Assembly (NCBI RefSeq): GCF_020166435.1
Contig: NZ_JAINZP010000015.1
Location: forward strand, 23,560 to 87,559
DNA length: 64,000 nt
DNA from: Pectobacterium versatile
Lineage (GTDB): Bacteria > Pseudomonadota > Gammaproteobacteria > Enterobacterales > Enterobacteriaceae
Direction of reading: 5' to 3'
This document shows positions 59,725-64,000 of the stretch, one piece after another. The notes below the pieces were generated by a model. That model was not told where the DNA came from, searched no databases, and saw only the letters and a program-made list of their open reading frames with translations. Position numbers and translations under genes: made by a program. The stretch's first letter is position 1; every line of letters begins with the position of its first letter.

Positions 59725-60480
59725 ATGAATCTTATCAGTATCCCTGCACTTCAGGACAACTACATTTGGTTATTAAGCAACAAAGAAAACCGCTGTGTGA
59801 TCGTCGATCCCGGTGAGGCAACTCCAGTGCTTAATACGCTCGATCAACACTCACTTTTCCCCGAAGCCATTTTGCTCACTCACCACCATAATGATCATGT
59901 CGGAGGCGTCAGTGAACTCCTCAAGCATTACCCTAATCTGCCTGTTTTTGGTCCAAAAGAAACCGCTAAATGCGGCGCAACCTACCTGGTGGAAGAAGGA
60001 AATACCGTCTCTTTGTTAAATTCGGAATTTTCTGTAATTGAGGTTCCAGGACACACATCAGGTCATATTGCTTACTACAATGCGCCATTTTTGTTCTGTG
60101 GTGACACCCTATTTTCAGCGGGATGCGGTCGTATTCTTGAGGGCACACCGAGACAGATGTATGAATCAATTCAAAAAATAGCGAAACTCCCTAATGATAC
60201 GGTAGTGTGCTGTGCTCATGAATACACGCTATCAAACTTAAGGTTTTCTAATGCGATATTGCCAGAAGATCCCAATATTGAAGCTTATCTCTATAAAATC
60301 AGTCAGATACGAGAAAAATTGCAGTCTAGCTTACCTACCACATTAGGGCTGGAGAGAAGAATCAACCTATTCCTACGCTGTCATGAAATTGATTTAAAAA
60401 GGAAATTATCAAAGAAACCTGAAAATATAGAGAATTGGCAAGTTTTTGAGATGCTACGCAGCAAGAAAGACTGCTTCTGA
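59725..60480 (+). CDS. gloB: hydroxyacylglutathione hydrolase (glyoxalase II)
   Basis: A 251-residue metallo-beta-lactamase-fold enzyme that hydrolyses S-lactoylglutathione. Metal site THHHNDH at 52-58, GHTSGH and FCGDTLF follow, and CAHEYTLSN later. The second half is AT-rich and uses rarer codons (AGA, ATA, TTA) than its neighbours, which may be a local feature or an old transfer. AAGAGGTG precedes the ATG. Confidence 0.96.
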   Translation: MNLISIPALQDNYIWLLSNKENRCVIVDPGEATPVLNTLDQHSLFPEAILLTHHHNDHVGGVSELLKHYPNLPVFGPKETAKCGATYLVEEGNTVSLLNSEFSVIEVPGHTSGHIAYYNAPFLFCGDTLFSAGCGRILEGTPRQMYESIQKIAKLPNDTVVCCAHEYTLSNLRFSNAILPEDPNIEAYLYKISQIREKLQSSLPTTLGLERRINLFLRCHEIDLKRKLSKKPENIENWQVFEMLRSKKDCF

Positions 60481-60550
60481 AGGTTTAGGTTGTGCTATTC
60501 ATCTAATCAAAGTATCCTTGCTCGTCTTTTAAGCAACTATTGACCAACAT

Positions 60551-61924
60551 ATGAAGGCTAAAGCGATGCTCATCGCCTCAGTCTTGCTGGCGGGTTGTCA
60601 GGTCTCACCACATGACACCTCGCAACCTAAACAGCATGCACAGAGTTTGTCTTCGGCAAGTCAAAGTGAAGCAGGAAAGTACACAGATGGCCGAGAGGCT
60701 TCCGCGCGATGGTTAGATGACGATAGCCTCGCGCAACGAGATCTGTGGAACTTCATTGGCGACGAGCTGAAGATGGAGGTTCCGGAAAACGCCCGGATCC
60801 GCGAACAAAAAACGCGTTATTTGAAAAATAAGAGCTATCTCCACGATGTAACATTACGGGCAGAGCCGTACATGTACTGGATAGTCGAGCAGATTAAGCA
60901 ACGTAAAATGCCGATGGAACTGGTACTGCTACCCATAGTGGAGAGCGCTTTTGATCCAAGTGCCACATCATCCGCCAATGCCGCAGGGCTATGGCAGATT
61001 ATCCCTGGCACAGGACGTAATTATGGTTTGAAACAAAACCAGTGGTACGACGGACGTCGCGACGTGATTGCGTCTACGACAGCTGCGCTGGATATGATGC
61101 AACGACTTAACACAATGTTTGATGGCGACTGGTTATTGACAGTTGCTGCTTATAACAGTGGTGAAGGCCGCGTCATGCAGGCGATGAAAGCGAATAAAGC
61201 AAAAGGGAAATCAACCAACTTCTGGGCACTGGCGTTACCGCGTGAAACGTCGATCTATGTTCCTAAGATGCTGGCTTTGAGTGATATTCTTAAAAACAGT
61301 AAGAAGTATGGCGTGAGTCTACCGCAGCCCAATGAAAGCCGTGCATTAGCAAAGGTCGAACTGGGGCAGCAGATAGAACTGACACAAGCCGCTGAGATGG
61401 CTGGGTTGTCGTTGAATAAGTTGAAGAGCTATAACTCGGGCTATAAACGTAATGTTACCGCACCAAATGGGCCACATTACATTATGGTTCCTAAAGCTCA
61501 CGTTGAGCAGTTGAAAGATTCACTGGCTGATGGTGACATCGCGGCGATTCAACCAACACACTTAGCGCAAACACAGTCAACGCCAGCATCACAGCAGTAT
61601 AAGGTACGCTCAGGTGATACCTTATCAGCCATTGCGGCACGGCTTAATGTCAGCACGAAAGATTTGCAGAGCTGGAACAATTTGCGTAGCGCAGGTGCGC
61701 TCAAGGTTGGTCAAACGCTGCAAGTTGCCAAAGCTTCAGGCAATAGCAGTTCTATCACCTATCAGGTTAGGAAGGGTGATTCACTGGCAAGCATTGCCAA
61801 ACGTCACGGTGTAAATATCGCTGATGTGATGCGCTGGAATACGGTTATCAACAAGAATGCCAATATCCAGCCAGGCGATCGTCTGACGCTTTATGTTAGC
61901 AGCAACATAAAACCTGATTCTTAA
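60551..61924 (+). CDS. mltD: membrane-bound lytic murein transglycosylase D
   Basis: A 457-residue lipoprotein. The lipobox LLAGC has the lipidated Cys at residue 16. A family 1E transglycosylase domain holds the catalytic Glu in LLPIVESAFDP and AAGLWQIIPGTGR. Two LysM repeats lie at the C-terminus (YKVRSGDTLSAIA and YQVRKGDSLASIA). It cleaves peptidoglycan with formation of 1,6-anhydroMurNAc. gloB lies 70 bp upstream. Confidence 0.96.
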   Translation: MKAKAMLIASVLLAGCQVSPHDTSQPKQHAQSLSSASQSEAGKYTDGREASARWLDDDSLAQRDLWNFIGDELKMEVPENARIREQKTRYLKNKSYLHDVTLRAEPYMYWIVEQIKQRKMPMELVLLPIVESAFDPSATSSANAAGLWQIIPGTGRNYGLKQNQWYDGRRDVIASTTAALDMMQRLNTMFDGDWLLTVAAYNSGEGRVMQAMKANKAKGKSTNFWALALPRETSIYVPKMLALSDILKNSKKYGVSLPQPNESRALAKVELGQQIELTQAAEMAGLSLNKLKSYNSGYKRNVTAPNGPHYIMVPKAHVEQLKDSLADGDIAAIQPTHLAQTQSTPASQQYKVRSGDTLSAIAARLNVSTKDLQSWNNLRSAGALKVGQTLQVAKASGNSSSITYQVRKGDSLASIAKRHGVNIADVMRWNTVINKNANIQPGDRLTLYVSSNIKPDS

Positions 61925-61951
61925 CGTCATATCAGGATATCAGTAATGAGA

Positions 61952-61987
61952 AACAGCCCTCCTACAGATGTAGAGGGCTGTTTTTTT
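61952..61987. terminator. terminator between mltD and yafD
   Basis: AACAGCCCTC / GAGGGCTGTT stem with an 11-base loop and a T7 run; serves mltD and possibly the convergent yafD. Confidence 0.92.
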
Positions 61988-61994
61988 ATAGCGA

Positions 61995-62783
61995 TTAACT
62001 CAGGCTAAATTCAACGAGTAGTGGGTTGTGGTCTGAGGCCTGAGTCACCAATACAGAAGACTGGTTAACGGTCAGCTCACGGTAAAAGACGAAATCGAGT
62101 GGTCGACCAAACGCCTTGCGCCGTTGGTCATCAACGAAATATACCTCCTGCAATCCCATCCTTACCGCAAACCGATTAAGAGCGTTGATACGCTGTTGAC
62201 TCCATGCATTAAAATCTCCAGCCATAATAGCCGGTCCCTGATGATGTACGAGTTGTTCCCCAATCGCAGCCAGTTGCTTGGTATAAACCTCAACACCAAA
62301 GCTAAAGTTAACCGCATGGATATTGATAACCATCAGTCTTTGGCCATTCTGAAGCGCGTAGACCGTCACCAAAGAGGACTTAGCCAAACGCAACAGGGGT
62401 TCCCTTTCACGTAAGGGGCAGCAATATACTGGCTGGGCTGCTGATAGCGTCATTACACCGGATGGATGTTGCGGGAGGATAATGGCGGGGACCTGATCGG
62501 CTGAGAGATAGTTGGTGGTTGCAAAACGGATGAGCTCTGGCGTACTTTGCGCTTCCTGCAACAGGACTAGCTGGGTACCTTTACCGAAATTTTGCAACAC
62601 GGAAAGCCAGTTCATTCGTTGCTGCTTAAAAATATTCCACACCATTACGCGCAAAACATCCCCCTCCAGCAACAATGAGCCTGTCGGTAGCACTTGCTCC
62701 GTATAATGCATTTCCCCGGGAGGAAAGATACGTTCAGCTGGTTGGCCAGCAACATACCTCATTGCATAGGTTCTTTTCCGCAC
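61995..62783 (-). CDS. yafD: YafD, endonuclease/exonuclease/phosphatase family protein
   Basis: A 262-residue protein of the EEP superfamily. [14 protein letters not shown] (metal Glu), MAGDFNAWS and [10 protein letters not shown] (catalytic His) are the family motifs in order. [17 protein letters not shown] matches the E. coli N-terminus. The exact substrate is unknown. Its upstream region is followed by an IS insertion 78 bp away. Confidence 0.92.
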   Translation of the reverse strand: MRKRTYAMRYVAGQPAERIFPPGEMHYTEQVLPTGSLLLEGDVLRVMVWNIFKQQRMNWLSVLQNFGKGTQLVLLQEAQSTPELIRFATTNYLSADQVPAIILPQHPSGVMTLSAAQPVYCCPLREREPLLRLAKSSLVTVYALQNGQRLMVINIHAVNFSFGVEVYTKQLAAIGEQLVHHQGPAIMAGDFNAWSQQRINALNRFAVRMGLQEVYFVDDQRRKAFGRPLDFVFYRELTVNQSSVLVTQASDHNPLLVEFSLS

Positions 62784-62948
62784 GCCTAATCCACTATCAG
62801 TTTCAATACTCTAAATACCCTATCAAAAAAGAGCACTCTTCTGTTATAAGAATTTTATCGCTGGAGTTGCCCCAACTAAAACGGACACGGCTAATTAATA
62901 GCTAACATGGCATCGCGATATTCGCGTGGGGATTTCATATTCAAAGCT

Positions 62949-63006
62949 GCCATTTTTACCCCAGGTGGGTCTGTTTTACATTGGCATGTGGGTCATTTTT
63001 ACATCG
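62949..63006 (-). repeat. tandem TGTAAAA-type repeats inside orfB, IS21-like end
   Basis: Minus strand shows TGTAAAAATGACCCAC, TGTAAAACAGACCCAC and GGGTAAAAATGG in series. Repeats of the TGTAAAAnTGACCCA kind are typical of terminal regions of IS21-family elements. They lie at the deletion point of orfB. Confidence 0.5.
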
Positions 63007-63396
63007 GTACTAACAATTCGTACCACTTCACGGTTCCAGCAGCGGATTTCAAAGCCGTCAGAGCACCACCAGGTATCCGGTTTCAGTGTGATCACATTAC
63101 CGGTATGGTTTCGGTGTTTTTCTCATGACCCGATTTTGCCAGCAGCAGGTTATGGTGTTTCATGATCCGGTATATCCGCTTTGGATTTACCCGGCGACAT
63201 CTTCTTAACCTGCGATTCAGATGTGCGGTGACCCTACGATAGCCATTTGTCGAGCGCTGGCTGCATATCTGTCTGATTGATGACAATAATTCCTCATCCG
63301 CTTCTTTGCTGTAACGCGCCATACGGGACAGTCGCTGCCCACTCAGGCGTTCATAAAGATTAGACCGTGATACCTGCAGTACCTGTATTATCCGGA

Positions 63397-63774
63397 TTAG
63401 GGGATATCGTCCGGTGGCAGCAATGGCATGCGCGATGTCAACTTTTTTGACTGCGCTATCTCCAGCGCATCGCGGAGGATTTCGGCTTCCATTGTTTTAC
63501 GTCCCAGCATCTGCTCAAGCTGTTTTACCTTTTTTTCCAGTTCCTTAACTTCAGCAACACTGACAACGTCATCGCCAGCAGCGATCGCAGATTGGCCACC
63601 TTCGTTCATAAGTCGTTTCCATTTAAAAAGCAGACTGGGTGTAATGCCGTATTGCCGGGCAACCAGAGAAACGGAATAGCTGGGTTGCATGGACAGCGCA
63701 ACAAAACGGGACTTTTCTTCGGCAGTATAACGGCGTCGCTTCTGCTCGCCAGTGACCACTTCGATTCTTTGCAC
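63397..63774 (-). CDS. IS3-family transposase OrfA
   Basis: A 125-residue protein from GTG 63774, which has AAGGAG 6 bp before it; an ATG at 63792 is also in frame. RRYTAEEKSRFVALS, SVSLVARQYGITPSLLFKWKRL is the helix-turn-helix, followed by a leucine zipper (VKELEKKVKQLEQMLGRKTME). The family is that of IS2 InsC. The frame is intact, though without OrfB it can only bind DNA. Confidence 0.88.
   Translation of the reverse strand: MQRIEVVTGEQKRRRYTAEEKSRFVALSMQPSYSVSLVARQYGITPSLLFKWKRLMNEGGQSAIAAGDDVVSVAEVKELEKKVKQLEQMLGRKTMEAEILRDALEIAQSKKLTSRMPLLPPDDIP
63442..63448 (-). other. programmed -1 frameshift site between orfA and orfB
   Basis: Minus strand AAAAAAG near the end of orfA is the classical slippery heptamer of IS3-family elements. 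Slipping by -1 continues into the orfB frame (SKKVDIAHAIAATGRYPLIRI). Confidence 0.75.
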
Positions 63775-63848
63775 AAGACACTCCTTAAACATAGGTCTAT
63801 GCCTATGTCTTATTGATGAAGTGTCCGGTTTAAATGGGGGCTACTACA

Positions 63849-64000
63849 ATCGCAGACTTGCAATGTACGCTCGGCGATAGGATAGGAAAAAATGAAATGA
63901 TCGGCAAAAACAAGAAGAAGAGACAGATTCATCTAAAAAATTCTAATATTCAAGTATGCAAAAAGCCCTAAGCGTTAGCTTAGGGCTTTTTGCATAATAA
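63849..64000. other. flank beyond the IS with a 17-bp-stem terminator
   Basis: Apart from the ATCGC duplicate, this part holds no gene of credible size. TGCAAAAAGCCCTAAGC (63957-63973) / GCTTAGGGCTTTTTGCA (63978-63994) is a perfect hairpin with a GTTA loop and T5/A5 runs, a bidirectional terminator for a gene beyond the window. Confidence 0.85.

Larger units (their letters stand above)
62891..63465 (-). pseudogene. IS3-family transposase OrfB, frameshifted and internally deleted
   Basis: Reading from the -1 frame at the slippery site, the N-terminal part QVSRSNLYERLSG, then NGYRRVTAHLNRR and RIYRIMKHHNLLLAKSGHEK, is IS2-OrfB like. A one-base frameshift near 63115 breaks it. A short stretch with WWCSDGFEIRCWNREVVRI follows and the integrase core is then lost. 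The C-terminal end LNMKSPREYRDAMLAIN (stop at 62891) is rejoined. DDE residues are mostly missing, so it cannot be active. Confidence 0.85.
62862..63848 (-). mobile_element. decayed IS3-family insertion sequence (IS2-like)
   Basis: A 987-bp element bounded by imperfect inverted repeats: TGGAGTTGCCCCAACTAAAA at 62862 and, on the other strand from 63848, TGTAGTAGCCCCCATTTAAA. Both ends continue to CGGACAC. A perfect 5-bp direct repeat ATCGC flanks it (62857-62861 and 63849-63853), which shows a simple transposition. It contains orfA and a damaged orfB, and is shorter than the usual 1.2-1.4 kb, so part has been lost. Confidence 0.9.

Noticed and set aside
59725..60480. gloB as a horizontally acquired gene because of its AT-rich 3' half
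   Set aside because: Protein and gene order match enterobacterial gloB; composition alone is weak evidence.
63897..63971. 24-codon frame after the IS
   Set aside because: Very short, lysine-rich, and it runs into the terminator hairpin; no ribosome site of note.

Overview
The window is about 64 kb of a gammaproteobacterial (Enterobacterales) chromosome. Nearly every protein reads as a close relative of an Escherichia coli housekeeping protein. The combination of gene order, ERIC repeats, an added Old-Yellow-Enzyme/aldo-keto-reductase block and the lack of several E. coli neighbours points to a soft-rot enterobacterium of the Pectobacterium type; the genus is inferred from memory of such genomes, not proven. 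Genes sit on both strands, are densely packed and include no prophage or large island. Base composition is even except for AT-rich intergenic stretches and the second half of gloB.

Layout. 1-7.7 kb: end of nadB, trmN, srmB, grcA with an anaerobic FNR control region, ung, two tRNA-Ala, an exported siderophore-esterase-like hydrolase, gltX and a tRNA-Val x3/tRNA-Lys operon. 7.8-11.6 kb: accessory block of an Old Yellow Enzyme, an aldo-keto reductase, a TetR regulator and a DoxX membrane protein. 11.7-18.7 kb: sulfate uptake operon (sbp-cysTWA), cdaR and degP. 18.9-25 kb: dgt, mtnN-btuF, a small exported protein, erpA and hemL, with two palindromic repeat elements. 25-27.3 kb: a MocR regulator divergent from a LysE-type exporter. 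27.3-33.8 kb: fhuCDB (without fhuA) and mrcB. 33.9-46.5 kb: hrpB, thpR, sfsA, dksA, gluQ, pcnB, folK, panBCD, yadGH, can. 46.6-50.4 kb: hpt, a GNAT acetyltransferase and a ferric-iron ABC transporter lacking its binding protein. 50.8-57.5 kb: yacC, speED, nrdHIEF, tRNA-Asp. 57.7-62.8 kb: dnaQ/rnhA, yafS, gloB, mltD, yafD. 62.86-63.85 kb: a decayed IS3-family insertion sequence.

Functional themes. Iron recurs: fhuCDB and the exported esterase each carry a Fur-like box, fbpBC encodes ferric permease parts, and erpA inserts Fe-S clusters. Pantothenate (panBCD), folate (folK), heme (hemL) and spermidine (speED) synthesis are represented. The class Ib ribonucleotide reductase operon has paired NrdR boxes. 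Translation genes (gltX, gluQ, eight tRNAs, trmN) and RNA metabolism genes (srmB, pcnB, hrpB, thpR) are numerous.

No clear new multi-gene system was found. The most interesting signals are non-coding: an ERIC element carrying two inserts with the same four-hairpin plan but different stem sequences; two other long palindromic elements; three direct repeats at an exact 25-bp period between the MocR and LysE genes; a probable AUU/AUC start for pcnB; and an insertion sequence that keeps its ends and 5-bp target duplication while its transposase is broken by what looks like the end of another element.
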